Source: Clostridia bacterium
GTDB taxonomy: Bacteria > Bacillota > Clostridia > Oscillospirales > Feifaniaceae
Direction: 5' to 3'
DNA: 64,000 bases
NCBI GenBank assembly: GCA_017517965.1
Contig: JAFWXR010000017.1
Location: 1 to 64,000, forward strand
Shown: positions 28,154-39,963 of the stretch, in pieces
Layout of the letters: the number at the start of each line of letters is the position of its first letter
Position numbering within the stretch: the first letter of the stretch is position 1
The notes under the pieces: generated by a model
The model's input: only the letters and a program-made list of their open reading frames with translations
Database searches by the model: none
What the model was told of the DNA's origin: nothing
Translations under genes and position numbers: made by a program

Positions 28154-29545
28154 ATGCTTTTTTCAAGTATAACGTTTTTATATTACTTTCTGCCTCTGGT
28201 GCTGATACTCTATTATGCGGTGCCGAACAAGCTGAAAAATACGGTTCTGCTTATCTTCAGCCTTGTTTTCTACGGCTGGGGAGAGCCGAAGTTGCTTTTA
28301 CTTATGGCACTCACCATACTGATAGGTTACATTTCTGCGGTCGTTATGGCAAAAACGGACAGAAAAGGTCTTAAAAAGACTGTGTTTATCGTTTCGATAA
28401 CGGTTATTTTCGCTTTCCTTGCCTATTTCAAATATGCATCCTTCTTTGTCAGGAATTTTGCGGCAATTACAGGCATCAGTGCCCCCGTACTTAATATCGC
28501 TCTGCCGATAGGAATAAGTTTCTACACTTTCCAGATAATAAGCTACGTTATTGACGTATACTGGGGCAGAGAAAAATGTGAAAACAATTTAATAGATTTT
28601 GCGGCATACGTAAGCATGTTTCCACAGCTTATAGCAGGCCCGATTGTCAGGTATTCAGATATAAGCCTGCAGATGAAGGAAAGAAAGTTTTCGTCGGAAA
28701 ACCTGTATCTCGGATTCCGTCGTTTTGTGTACGGTCTTGCCAAAAAAGTGCTCATAGCAAATGCCTTTGGTGCACTCTGTAGTGATTTTCGCGGTGCAGA
28801 TGCAAAATCGGTTGCATTTTACTGGGTATATGCGATCGCCTTTACACTGCAGATTTACTTTGACTTTTCTGCATATAGCGATATGGCGATAGGACTTGGA
28901 AAGATTCTCGGCTTTGATTTTATCGAAAATTTCAATTATCCCTATATTTCAAAGAGTATAACGGAATTCTGGAGAAGATGGCATATGTCGCTGAGCAGTT
29001 GGTTCCGTGATTACGTTTACATTCCTCTCGGCGGAAACAGAGTGTCGGTGGCACGCCACATATTCAATATAGCGGTTGTGTGGATGCTGACAGGCTTCTG
29101 GCACGGTGCGGAGTGGAATTTCATCATATGGGGCATATATTTCGCAATCTTCCTGATGCTCGAAAAATACGTATTTAAAAACGTGATGGAAAAGATACCG
29201 TCCGTAATTCGCCATATTGCAGTTATGACGGTTATCGTTATCAGCTTTGTGATATTTAATGCAAACGGACTTTCGGGTGCAGTTTCGGACATTTCCGCAA
29301 TGCTTGGATTGTCGGGATTTCCGCTGTGGAGCAGCGAAACAGCGTACTTTATCAGAAGTTATGCGGTGATGCTTGCGGTAGGTGTAGTTGGTTGCCTTCC
29401 TGTTGTCAAAAAAACTTTTGTAAAGGCAGAACGCTTTACAGTAATTCGTGTCCTTGAACCGATTGTTCTGGTCGCGCTTCTTCTCGTTTCAACGGCATAT
29501 CTCGTGGACGGTTCGTATAATCCGTTCCTCTATTTCAGATTTTAG
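28154..29545 (+). CDS. MBOAT acyltransferase (AlgI/DltB-like)
   Basis: 463 residues, polytopic. Hallmark segments: FWRRWHMSLSSWFRDYVYIPLGG and MLTGFWHGAEWNFIIWG, the latter with the catalytic His of AlgI and DltB, which pass acyl groups across the membrane to exported polymers. ATG 28154 follows GGAGAG; an upstream TTG is less likely. The next gene is a DHHW/AlgX-like protein, the normal partner of AlgI-type MBOATs. dltA and dltC are absent, so polysaccharide O-acetylation is more likely than teichoic D-alanylation. Confidence 0.93.
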   Translation: MLFSSITFLYYFLPLVLILYYAVPNKLKNTVLLIFSLVFYGWGEPKLLLLMALTILIGYISAVVMAKTDRKGLKKTVFIVSITVIFAFLAYFKYASFFVRNFAAITGISAPVLNIALPIGISFYTFQIISYVIDVYWGREKCENNLIDFAAYVSMFPQLIAGPIVRYSDISLQMKERKFSSENLYLGFRRFVYGLAKKVLIANAFGALCSDFRGADAKSVAFYWVYAIAFTLQIYFDFSAYSDMAIGLGKILGFDFIENFNYPYISKSITEFWRRWHMSLSSWFRDYVYIPLGGNRVSVARHIFNIAVVWMLTGFWHGAEWNFIIWGIYFAIFLMLEKYVFKNVMEKIPSVIRHIAVMTVIVISFVIFNANGLSGAVSDISAMLGLSGFPLWSSETAYFIRSYAVMLAVGVVGCLPVVKKTFVKAERFTVIRVLEPIVLVALLLVSTAYLVDGSYNPFLYFRF

Positions 29546-29557
29546 GAGGTGACAGTA

Positions 29558-30643
29558 ATGATAAGAAAAATATCACTTGGAATAGTTCTTGCAGTATGGC
29601 TGTCACTTACGGTATTCTGCATAATAAAACCGCAGGATGATTTTTCATCTGCGGAGAGAAGGCAACTTTCAAAGTTTCCCGAAGTTTCGGTTAACTCTGT
29701 GGCAAGCGGTAAGTTTGCATCGGAATTTGAATCCTATACTCTTGACCAGTTTCCGATGAGAGACAGTTTCCGCACTATCAAGGCGGTTACGGAATTTGAC
29801 CTTTTAGGTAAACTTGATAACAACGATATTTATATTCAGGACGGGCAGGCTGCACAGCTTTTGTATCCGCTGAGTGAAAATTCGGTGAATAACGCAACCG
29901 ACAAAATTACTTCGATATACGAAACGTACATTGAGGGAAGTGATTGCAACGTTGCCGTCGTACCGATTCCCGACAAGGGGTATTACCTTGCGGAAAAGAA
30001 CGGTTATCCTTCGCTTGATTACGGGCGTATGTTTGACATTCTTAAAGAAAATCTGACCTTTGCAACGTTTTGCGATATAACCGATACGCTTGATGAGGAC
30101 AGTTATTATCCCACGGATACCCATTGGAAGCAGGAAAACCTCTTGCCCACTGCACAAAAGATAGCAGATATTTTCGGTGTCAGCGTGTATGACGGTGAAG
30201 TAAAAACGGCAAAAGAGGATTTTTACGGCGTCTATTACGGTCAATCGGCATTGCCTCTCAAAGCGGATAAGATAAACTATATAACAAACGATTCGATAGA
30301 AAATTTAACTGCGTATAATTACGAAACCAACGAAACGGGTGGCGTTTACGTAAGTGAAAAGCTTGACGGCAGAGATGCCTATGACTTCTTTTTGTTCGGT
30401 GCATCGCCGTTGGTTGAAATAAAAAATCCCGAGTGTACGACGGGCAGGGAACTTGTGATATTCAGAGATTCATATACAAGCAGTATCGCACCGCTTCTTG
30501 TAAAGGATTACAGCCGTGTACTTCTCGTGGACACACGCTATATGGCAAGTGCATTTATAGGTCAGTATATTGATTTTGAAAATCAGGACGTTCTCTTTAT
30601 GTACAGCACGTCGCTTCTCAATTCGAGCTACGTTCTCAAATAA
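29558..30643 (+). CDS. DHHW/AlgX-like SGNH-type surface protein
   Basis: 361 residues. An N-terminal membrane anchor (about 5-24) is followed by an extracytoplasmic domain. The signature YYPTDTHWKQENLLPTAQ gives the Asp/His pair and VIFRDSYTSSIAPLL gives a Ser in the position of the SGNH nucleophile. AlgX/AlgJ-type proteins take acetyl groups from the MBOAT partner and place them on the polymer. ATG 29558 is chosen because AGGAGG at 29544-29549 is well spaced. The MBOAT stop is 12 bases upstream, so the two form one unit. Confidence 0.87.
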   Translation: MIRKISLGIVLAVWLSLTVFCIIKPQDDFSSAERRQLSKFPEVSVNSVASGKFASEFESYTLDQFPMRDSFRTIKAVTEFDLLGKLDNNDIYIQDGQAAQLLYPLSENSVNNATDKITSIYETYIEGSDCNVAVVPIPDKGYYLAEKNGYPSLDYGRMFDILKENLTFATFCDITDTLDEDSYYPTDTHWKQENLLPTAQKIADIFGVSVYDGEVKTAKEDFYGVYYGQSALPLKADKINYITNDSIENLTAYNYETNETGGVYVSEKLDGRDAYDFFLFGASPLVEIKNPECTTGRELVIFRDSYTSSIAPLLVKDYSRVLLVDTRYMASAFIGQYIDFENQDVLFMYSTSLLNSSYVLK

Positions 30644-30652
30644 GGTGGTTAT

Positions 30653-31660
30653 ATGGAAAGAAAAGAAAGATTTGCAGGACCCGACATAATAAGATGTTTT
30701 GCCATAAGCTTCGTGCTTCTTGCGCATATGCTCAGTTACTGTGCATCTTTTAACGAGGGGCTTCACACTGCAAAATGGACGGTGTACGTAGCACTTCACT
30801 ACGTGGGCATTACGGCAGTGCCGTTGTTTTTGCTACTGACGGGTTATCTTAATTCAAATAAAAAACTTTCAAAAGGATATTTCAAAGGCATCATACCTGT
30901 TTTACTGTCGTACGTGACAATATCCGTTATTTCAATTCTGTTTGACGTTTTCGTGTACGGTGAGAAAATAATACTCTGGCGTGAAATACTTTCGGTGCTC
31001 AATTTCACCGCCATAGATTATGCGTGGTACGTTGAAATGTACATAGGTCTGTTTTTGCTGATACCTTTTCTCAATATGATAAAAGGTGCTCTGCAGGACA
31101 GAAAGGCGTGGCATATACTTATCGCGGTGCTCGTTTTTCTCACCGCACTTCCCGACGTTGCAGGCAGTTTTATAGTCGGCGGTGTCAAGTTAAATGCCTT
31201 TCCAGACTGGTGGGTAAATCTATATCCCGTAACCTTTTACTTTCTGGGTGCTTATATAAAAGAATTTAAACCGAAAGTCAAGAAAACGGGTGTCGTTATG
31301 GCAGGTGCGGGCGCACTTGCAGTAAACGTCGGTCTGTGTGCGATTTTTTCACAGCAGGAATATGCATGGTGGGTGATGTACGGTTTTTCGGCACTTCCCA
31401 CGATGATATTTGCACTCAGTATATTTATACTGTTTTACGACGTGAGAACACTTCCGAAAATAATATCGCTTCCCGTTAAAAAAGTGGCGGTGTGTTCTTT
31501 TGAAATGTATCTTTTCTCGTATATAACGGACAAGTATCTGTATGCAAAGCTTCCCTTTGACGGAATAGTCGTTATCGTCATAAATTTCGCATTGTGCTTT
31601 GTTTTGGCGGCGACGCTGAGATTTTTATTGAAACCGATTATAAAACTTGTTAAAAACTAA
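30653..31660 (+). CDS. Acyltransferase-3 family membrane protein
   Basis: 335 residues with about ten helices. N-terminal signature PDIIRCFAISFVLLAHMLSY with conserved Arg and His. It starts 9 bases after the DHHW gene (ribosome site AAGGTGG) and ends before a strong terminator, so it belongs to the same operon. A second acyltransferase of a different family next to an MBOAT/DHHW pair suggests more than one acyl modification of the same envelope polymer (inference). Confidence 0.87.
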   Translation: MERKERFAGPDIIRCFAISFVLLAHMLSYCASFNEGLHTAKWTVYVALHYVGITAVPLFLLLTGYLNSNKKLSKGYFKGIIPVLLSYVTISVISILFDVFVYGEKIILWREILSVLNFTAIDYAWYVEMYIGLFLLIPFLNMIKGALQDRKAWHILIAVLVFLTALPDVAGSFIVGGVKLNAFPDWWVNLYPVTFYFLGAYIKEFKPKVKKTGVVMAGAGALAVNVGLCAIFSQQEYAWWVMYGFSALPTMIFALSIFILFYDVRTLPKIISLPVKKVAVCSFEMYLFSYITDKYLYAKLPFDGIVVIVINFALCFVLAATLRFLLKPIIKLVKN

Positions 31661-31662
31661 AA

Positions 31663-31696
31663 AATAAAGGCGATAGTTTAAACTATCGCCTTTATT
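31663..31696. terminator. Bidirectional terminator, perfect palindrome
   Basis: A 17-base arm (31663-31679) and its exact complement (31680-31696). It lies between the convergent acyltransferase and SLC13-type genes and overlaps the end of the latter. Confidence 0.85.
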
Positions 31697-32790
31697 ATAT
31701 ACATTGAAGTTGTGAGAATTATCAGGAAAGCAAAATTGATTGCCGAGAACATTTTAAGGTAATATCCGGCTTTTTTAGGCTCGTAATGGGTGTATTCTCT
31801 GAAAGTTATAAGGCTGGCAAGGGACGAAATCAAGGTGCCCACACCGCCGATATTTACGCCTACAAGAAGTTCTTTGACGTTTCCCGTAAACTGCGAAAGC
31901 AGAATTGCCGAGGGGACGTTGCTTATCGCCTGGCAGGATATAACTGAAAAAATAAGGGTGCTTTTACCGAGAAGGTAAGACAGAAGTCTGTTTACAACGT
32001 CTATCCTTGACATATTGCCTGCAAATATGAAAAAGCATACGAAGGTTAAAAGCAGGGGATAGTCAACGTCGGCAAGTGCCTTTCTGTCGGCAAAAAACAA
32101 AACTGCAGGGATAATTATAAGCCCGATATAATAAGGGATACCTCTGAATACCACGGCGATTGCGAGTGCAAACAAAAGTGTATAAAGAGTTGCTTTTGGC
32201 ATATTGAGTTGTTTTTCGTTTCCGCGCAGAACAAGATGATCATTCTTTATAAACATACAGCAGGCTGTTATGAGAACTATTGAAATTACAAAGGGCGGCA
32301 GCATGGTTAAAAAGAAATCCTTGTTTGAAATGTGAAATTCATTGTAAAGATACAGATTCTGCGGATTGCCGAAAGGTGTCAGCATACCGCCGAGATTTGC
32401 GGCAATGTTCTGCATTATGAATGTAAATGCCATATATTCCTTTTTATCGCAGGCACTCAGAACGAAGTAACCGAGCGGAAGAAAGGTTAAAAGCGCCATA
32501 TCGTTTGCTATGAGCATTGAGCCGATAAACGTGATATACACGAGTGCCGTAACCGCCGCCCTGAGACTGCCGAGAGTTTTTACGGTTTTTCTTGCGAGAA
32601 TGTAGAAGAAATCTATGTTTCTGAAAGCACACACCACTGCAAGAACGCAGAAAAGGCATGTCAGCGTCCTTACGTCAAAATACGTAAGGTAGGTCTTGTC
32701 CGGCGGCACAATAATTGAAGTTATGAGTGCTGCAACAAAAGCAATGTCCAAAACTGTATTCTTTTTTACGAAAGAAGTTATAGTATGCAT
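31678..32790 (-). CDS. SLC13/ArsB-like anion permease
   Basis: 370 residues, about ten to eleven helices, of the ion transporter superfamily that includes CitMHS, ArsB and NhaD. Typical re-entrant region: FIMQNIAANLGGMLTPFGNPQNLYLY, matching the GGxxTPxGNPxN motif, with a second half SCQAISNVPSAILLSQF. The substrate is probably a carboxylate or oxyanion and cannot be fixed. Start ATG 32790 follows an AGGG; a GTG at 32823 would add 11 residues. It stands alone. Confidence 0.82.
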   Translation of the reverse strand: MHTITSFVKKNTVLDIAFVAALITSIIVPPDKTYLTYFDVRTLTCLFCVLAVVCAFRNIDFFYILARKTVKTLGSLRAAVTALVYITFIGSMLIANDMALLTFLPLGYFVLSACDKKEYMAFTFIMQNIAANLGGMLTPFGNPQNLYLYNEFHISNKDFFLTMLPPFVISIVLITACCMFIKNDHLVLRGNEKQLNMPKATLYTLLFALAIAVVFRGIPYYIGLIIIPAVLFFADRKALADVDYPLLLTFVCFFIFAGNMSRIDVVNRLLSYLLGKSTLIFSVISCQAISNVPSAILLSQFTGNVKELLVGVNIGGVGTLISSLASLITFREYTHYEPKKAGYYLKMFSAINFAFLIILTTSMYIIKAIV

Positions 32791-32865
32791 AACAAACATC
32801 CCTGATAATATATTTTTCGACACCGATTAGGTATTATAGTACAAGAAAATCATATTATCAAGAAG

Positions 32866-32897
32866 AAAAAGACGGTTTTTTGAAAAACCGTCTTTTT
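32866..32897. terminator. Terminator after the NSS symporter gene
   Basis: Perfect 15-pair stem (32866-32880 with 32883-32897), TG loop. It lies just past the NSS stop on the minus strand. Confidence 0.8.
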
Positions 32898-32899
32898 TG

Positions 32900-34249
32900 T
32901 TATATTTTGAATATTCCGAATGCGTTAAGCACCGATGAAACCAGTATGAGAATGATGAATACGGGTGCTACGTATTTGATCATCGTAACGAAAAGAGCCT
33001 TGTTTTTGAATTTGGCAGAGAGTTCAACCTCTTCAATAATGCTTTTAGGCTTGATTACGTATCCTATAAAGATGCTCGTGATAAGTGCAACGATCGGCAT
33101 AATCACGCTGTTGCTGATGAAGTCGAAGAAATCAAGGAAATTCATGCCCAAAAGCTTGACATTGCTCCATAATCCGTTGCCGAGCGATGAGGGAACACCG
33201 AGTACGATGGCTACTGCAAATACTGCAAGACAGGAAATTTTTCTGTTCCATTTAAACTTGTCCTGACATACGGAAACGACGGTTTCCATAAGTGAGATTG
33301 ATGACGTAAGTGCTGCAAAAAGCACGAGCAGGAAGAAGGTTGCTCCGATAAGATTGCCTGCGGACATACTGTGGAATACTTTGGGAAGTATTTCGAACAT
33401 CAGCGAGGGACCTGCTTTTTCAAGTTTTGTCGGGTCAAATGCGAAAACTGCGGGAACGATCATAAGACCTGCAAGAAATGCAATGCCCGTGTCAAATAAT
33501 TCTATCTGCTTTACCGAAGAAACGAGATTAACGTCCTTCTTCATATACGAGCCGTAGGTAATCAGAATACCCATTGCAATGGACATGGAATAGAAAAGCT
33601 GACCCATTGCCGCAAGAACCGTCTTTACGGAAAAGGCAGAAAAGTTGGGAGTAACGTAATAAAGAAGACCGTCAATCGCACCGGGCTGGCAGAGTGAGTA
33701 TATCGAAATGCCCAGCGTCAGTACAATTAAAACGGGCATCATAACCTTGCTTACTTTTTCAATGCCTTTTTCAACGCCTAAAAGCACGACGGTTGCCGTA
33801 AGTGCAAGGTATAAGAAGAACCATCCCAAAGGCTCGATTGTTGAACCCGCAAAAGTGCTGAAATATGTGTCGGAAACGGTTGCATTACCCGCACCTGTTA
33901 TAAAGACGGAAAGATATTTTGTTACCCAACCGCCGATAACCGAGTAGTAGGGGAGAATTATCATCGGCACAAGTGCACCGAGATAACCAACGAACGTAAA
34001 TCTTTTATCAAGTGCCCTGAATGCACCGATCGGGCTGAGCCCCGTCTTTCTGCCGATGGCAATTTCGGCAGTCATAAGTGCAAAACCAAAAGTCAGTGCA
34101 AGGATGATATATACTAAAAGGAATATGCCACCACCGTATTTTGCAGCAAGATAGGGGAAACGCCATATGTTACCAAGACCCACGGCAGAACCTGCTGCGG
34201 CAAGAACGAAACCGAGTTTTCCTGAAAAACTGCTTCTTTTCTGTTCCAT
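32900..34249 (-). CDS. NSS-family sodium-dependent amine/amino acid symporter
   Basis: 449 residues, eleven to twelve helices of the LeuT fold. The first helix carries LGFVLAAAGSAVGLGNIWRFPY, the classic NSS motif with the unwound substrate and Na site, followed by GGGIFLLVYI. Length matches bacterial tyrosine and tryptophan transporters of the Tyt1 group. Substrate is probably an amino acid. Start ATG 34249 has a CGGAGG ribosome site. Single gene, terminated downstream. Confidence 0.93.
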   Translation of the reverse strand: MEQKRSSFSGKLGFVLAAAGSAVGLGNIWRFPYLAAKYGGGIFLLVYIILALTFGFALMTAEIAIGRKTGLSPIGAFRALDKRFTFVGYLGALVPMIILPYYSVIGGWVTKYLSVFITGAGNATVSDTYFSTFAGSTIEPLGWFFLYLALTATVVLLGVEKGIEKVSKVMMPVLIVLTLGISIYSLCQPGAIDGLLYYVTPNFSAFSVKTVLAAMGQLFYSMSIAMGILITYGSYMKKDVNLVSSVKQIELFDTGIAFLAGLMIVPAVFAFDPTKLEKAGPSLMFEILPKVFHSMSAGNLIGATFFLLVLFAALTSSISLMETVVSVCQDKFKWNRKISCLAVFAVAIVLGVPSSLGNGLWSNVKLLGMNFLDFFDFISNSVIMPIVALITSIFIGYVIKPKSIIEEVELSAKFKNKALFVTMIKYVAPVFIILILVSSVLNAFGIFKI

Positions 34250-34306
34250 AAAAACCTCCGTTATTTATAAATAGTCGCTTTTGCTATTATGCCACATAAT
34301 AAAACA

Positions 34307-34330
34307 AAAAGCAAGCAAACGCTTGCTTTT
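34307..34330 (-). terminator. Terminator after the DUF975 gene
   Basis: 10-pair stem (34307-34316 with 34321-34330), loop AAAC, T-tract on the minus strand. Confidence 0.75.
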
Positions 34331-34336
34331 ATGTGA

Positions 34337-35116
34337 TTATTCGGCTTTCTCTTCGTAGTCTTCCACAAGTTCTCTGTAATGATTAGCAAAAGCTGCCGAA
34401 ACGTACGGCTTAATCCATATATAACCTATGCCAAGCGTGAGCACTGCAAGCAGATGCCAGCCGACAAACGAAAGGTCGAAAAGGAGAAGCTCTTTAAGCT
34501 TGCCTTTTGTGATAGCCTTTGACCTGTTCATACACTCTCTTGCGGACAGTTCTTTATTTTCGGCAAGAACGTAGGGTGCCATTGAATAGGAGAGATGCTT
34601 GATAATACCCGGTACTACCAGAAGAAGCGACCAGAGAAGCGTAAAGAAATTCATAAGGAAATAGACTTTTATTGCTTTCCACCAGTCTGCGATACCCGAG
34701 AACATATTTTTAAATTTGGGTGCGATGCCGTCAATGTTGTTCAGATATACCCTGTATATGCCTAAGTTTATAACGGGAAGTATTAAATAGTGTGCAAATA
34801 TTTCACCGAATTCCGTGATTTCGAGAATATAAACACCTGCTTTTTCAAGAAGTTCAGCCAACTTGTGAAGGGGAGAGAAATGGGTGAAATGTTCAAAGAG
34901 CACTTCAAAATATTCGCCTGCTTCAAGGTGTATAATCTTGTCAAGCCCGATGGGAACGTGTTTTATCGGATGCGTGTGTATTTCAATCGGAATAAGCGAA
35001 AACAGCACTGCAGCCAACTCTACGATTACCGCTGCGCTGAGTGCAATAAGAAAAAGTACGCCGATTTTGTTTTTGATTTGTAATTTGGATTCTTTTTTTA
35101 ACTGAGCCCTTGTCAT
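34337..35116 (-). CDS. DUF975 family membrane protein
   Basis: 259 residues. Starts MTRAQLKKESKLQIK, the usual short basic helix of DUF975, then about five membrane helices. The segment KVYFLMNFFTLLWSLLLVVPGIIKHLSYSMAPYVLAENKELSARECMNRSKAITKG (shown in parts in the family) includes the recurring SKAITKGKLKELLLFDLSFVGW pattern split here over the helix. A His- and Glu-rich loop lies at about 50-90. Function is unknown. Start ATG 35116 follows AGGGGT; in-frame upstream codons would add a spurious helix. Confidence 0.82.
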   Translation of the reverse strand: MTRAQLKKESKLQIKNKIGVLFLIALSAAVIVELAAVLFSLIPIEIHTHPIKHVPIGLDKIIHLEAGEYFEVLFEHFTHFSPLHKLAELLEKAGVYILEITEFGEIFAHYLILPVINLGIYRVYLNNIDGIAPKFKNMFSGIADWWKAIKVYFLMNFFTLLWSLLLVVPGIIKHLSYSMAPYVLAENKELSARECMNRSKAITKGKLKELLLFDLSFVGWHLLAVLTLGIGYIWIKPYVSAAFANHYRELVEDYEEKAE

Positions 35117-35301
35117 ATCATTTACCCCTTTTTTATGTTTGCACCTATGGATGATAACATAAAATGACGGCAATAACAAGACAAAATACGACAAATTCAT
35201 CACTATTTTATTGGATTTATTTGAGAGCTTACGAGGCTCGGATTTTTATATTATTTCCGAAAAAATGAACATAATTCCTAAAAAAGTTGTAACACCCATC
35301 G

Positions 35302-35329
35302 GTTGCAATGTTGTCTGTGTATGATATAA
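35302..35329 (+). promoter_or_regulatory. Promoter of the beta-galactosidase gene
   Basis: TTGCAA (35302-35307), 16 bases, TATAAT (35324-35329). The 248-base gap upstream shows no clear operator palindrome. Confidence 0.65.
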
Positions 35330-35358
35330 TTATAAGAATGTATATAGAAGATAGGTGA

Positions 35359-38337
<2,979 letters not shown>

Positions 38338-38338
38338 T

Positions 38339-38372
38339 AAAAAGGTCAGATGTGAGAACATCTGACCTTTTT
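38339..38372. terminator. Bidirectional terminator after lacZ
   Basis: 15-pair stem (38339-38353 with 38358-38372), loop GAGA, T-tract both ways; between convergent lacZ and the AEC gene. Confidence 0.85.
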
Positions 38373-38373
38373 G

Positions 38374-39330
38374 TTATATCCAACCGAAGGATCTTGCTAT
38401 TGTGATGAAAATAAACATAGTGAACACGGAGAGCAGAGTGCCCAGCGTGATAATTTCACCTGCAAGTTCGTAATCGGCTTCGTAATTTCTTGCCATTGCG
38501 TAACTTGAAACGGCGTTTGGCGTTGCAAAAACGGCAACGAGAATTGCCATTTCGAGCTTGTCAAAGCCAAGCAGGGCAGATAGCATCAGCATAACAGCAG
38601 GTATCAGCACGATTTTGCCGAGTACGGAGAAAATTGAAAATTTCACGTTGCGGAGCATGCTGCCGAATTTTAAATCGCCGCCCAGAATTAAAAATGCAAG
38701 GGGCGTTGCAGTTGATTTGATGTTGAACAGTGTTGTATCAATTATAGTCGGAATCTCAAAGCCGATGTAATTGCGTATCAAAGAGAAAATAAGACCCGAA
38801 ACACCGCCGATAATCAAAGGGTTTTTCAAAATGCCGAGCAATGCGGATTTTAAGTTTTTGTTTTTGGCATCGCTGAACGCATAAAGTGAAATAACCGAAA
38901 GCATATTGATGACAGGCACGTAAAAGGAAGCAACTACCGCTGCAAGAACTGCACCCGATTCGCCGCCGATACTCAGCCCAAGTGGTACGCCGAATAACAG
39001 AAAGTTGGAACGGAAAGTTCCCTGAATCATTACACCGCGGCGTTTGTTGTCCTTCACAAATAAAGGAACGATAATAAACAGCAGTGCACACAGTAAGCAG
39101 GCGCATACCGAGGCGTAAATGATCAGACGGCCGTTGAATACATCGAAAATATTTGCGGTGGCTACGTTATAAAAGAGAAGCACCGGCAATAAGCATTTGA
39201 AGCATACGTCATTTGCAATCTTTAAAAAATGAGCGTCCCACAATTTAAGGCGTGTCAATGCATAGCCGAGCATAATCAGCAAAAATATAGGAACAACCAC
39301 GTTAGCAGAAAAAATTAAATCAGCACCCAT
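38374..39330 (-). CDS. AEC-family transporter (auxin efflux carrier fold)
   Basis: 318 residues with ten helices in two inverted repeats. Starts MGADLIFSANVVVPIFLLIMLGYA; FRSNFLLFGVPLGLS and ATPNAVSSYAMARNY are typical AEC segments, the first with the conserved Asn. Bacterial members export or import malate, malonate or other organic acids; the substrate here is unknown. ATG 39330 follows GAGAGGG; an upstream start at 39390 is unlikely. Confidence 0.88.
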   Translation of the reverse strand: MGADLIFSANVVVPIFLLIMLGYALTRLKLWDAHFLKIANDVCFKCLLPVLLFYNVATANIFDVFNGRLIIYASVCACLLCALLFIIVPLFVKDNKRRGVMIQGTFRSNFLLFGVPLGLSIGGESGAVLAAVVASFYVPVINMLSVISLYAFSDAKNKNLKSALLGILKNPLIIGGVSGLIFSLIRNYIGFEIPTIIDTTLFNIKSTATPLAFLILGGDLKFGSMLRNVKFSIFSVLGKIVLIPAVMLMLSALLGFDKLEMAILVAVFATPNAVSSYAMARNYEADYELAGEIITLGTLLSVFTMFIFITIARSFGWI

Positions 39331-39406
39331 AAATAACCCTCTCTTTCTCACAAACTCCGCTATTATATACGAAATACGGCAACAAAACAATTAGTAAAAT
39401 AAATGA

Positions 39407-39433
39407 AAAAAGCACTTTCGAAAAGTGCTTTTT
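39407..39433. terminator. Hairpin with A- and T-tracts upstream of the AEC gene
   Basis: 12-pair stem (39407-39418 with 39422-39433), loop CGA. Nearly the same arm sequence recurs in the terminator at 39688-39717, so the hairpin-cassette region lies between two related terminators. Confidence 0.65.
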
Positions 39434-39510
39434 GGTGTAAGTGTATGAAATGTACCAAACGAACGGTGGGTTTGGGGTAAATGAAAAATTTAAACAGTAT
39501 GTATTTTTAG

Positions 39511-39683
39511 TGATATTCCAACTTAGTTGGAGTGGTATTTTTGAAGAATCAAAAGTGATATTGAAACCTTCGGGTTCAGTGGTATTATATTTGTTCCTTT
39601 AACTCGCTGAAGGCGAATATCACTGCCGAAAGGCAATATAACTTACAAAGTAAATATCACTTGTTCCGTAAGGAACAAATATA
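39511..39683. repeat. Array of short hairpins joined by GTGATAT/ATATCAC linkers
   Basis: Small inverted repeats sit at 39517-39531, 39562-39578, 39604-39616, 39624-39635, 39643-39653 and 39661-39678. In the first two, GTGATAT precedes and GTGGTAT follows the hairpin. From 39604 on, hairpins are separated by ATATCAC or ATATAAC. ATATTTGTTCCTT (about 39588-39600) also pairs with AAGGAACAAATAT (39670-39682), enclosing the second half. No reading frame fits. Similar TGATATT-hairpin mosaics are, as I recall, interspersed in Clostridia genomes; mechanism unknown. Confidence 0.7.
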
Positions 39684-39687
39684 ACTG

Positions 39688-39717
39688 AAAAAAGCACTTC
39701 TAAAGAAGTGCTTTTTT
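39688..39717 (-). terminator. Terminator of the tRNA cluster
   Basis: 13-pair stem (39688-39700 with 39705-39717), loop TAAA. On the minus strand it follows tRNA-Asn. Confidence 0.8.
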
Positions 39718-39719
39718 CT

Positions 39720-39795
39720 TGGCTCCCCAAGTTGGACTCGAACCAACGACCCTGCGGTTAACAGCCGCATGCTCTACCGACTGAGCTATTGAGGA
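39720..39795 (-). tRNA. tRNA-Asn (GTT)
   Basis: Cloverleaf on the minus strand: acceptor TCCTCAA pairs with TTGGGGA, anticodon loop CTGTTAA with GTT, T-loop TTCGAGT. Discriminator G as expected for Asn. The CCA end is encoded (39722-39720). Confidence 0.95.
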
Positions 39796-39801
39796 ATATA
39801 T

Positions 39802-39876
39802 TGGTGACCCGTAGGGGAATCGAACCCCTGTTTCAGGCGTGAGAGGCCGGCGTCTTAACCGCTTGACCAACGGGCC
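39802..39876 (-). tRNA. tRNA-Glu (CTC)
   Basis: Acceptor GGCCCGT with ACGGGTC (one G-U), D stem GTC/GAC, loop CTCTCAC with anticodon CTC, T-loop TTCGATT, encoded CCA. The anticodon stem CCGGC/GCCTG has a C-U mismatch at pair 28-42, unusual for a functional tRNA but tolerable. Confidence 0.88.
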
Positions 39877-39942
39877 ATATTGGTGCGCCTACACACCCTA
39901 TAAACTTGCACTCATCAAGGGATAAACCCTTGAATGTGCTAT

Positions 39943-39963
39943 AAAAAATCGCCTAAGCGATTT
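39943..39963 (-). terminator. Terminator-like hairpin between tRNA-Lys and tRNA-Glu
   Basis: 7-pair stem (39946-39952 with 39957-39963), then six T on the minus strand. Further along, 39908-39939 forms a second imperfect hairpin. It could reduce transcription of the Glu and Asn tRNAs relative to Lys, or be a processing signal. Confidence 0.6.

Noticed and set aside
28154-29545. DltB, teichoic acid D-alanylation
   Set aside because: No dltA, dltC or dltD neighbours; the DHHW partner points to polysaccharide O-acylation.
39511-39683. CRISPR array
   Set aside because: The constant part is only a 7-base linker, orientation flips, units are far too short and no cas genes are near.
39877-39945. 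Fourth tRNA gene between Glu and Lys
   Set aside because: It ends like a tRNA (GCACCA on the minus strand) but no cloverleaf can be closed; noted only as a possible remnant.
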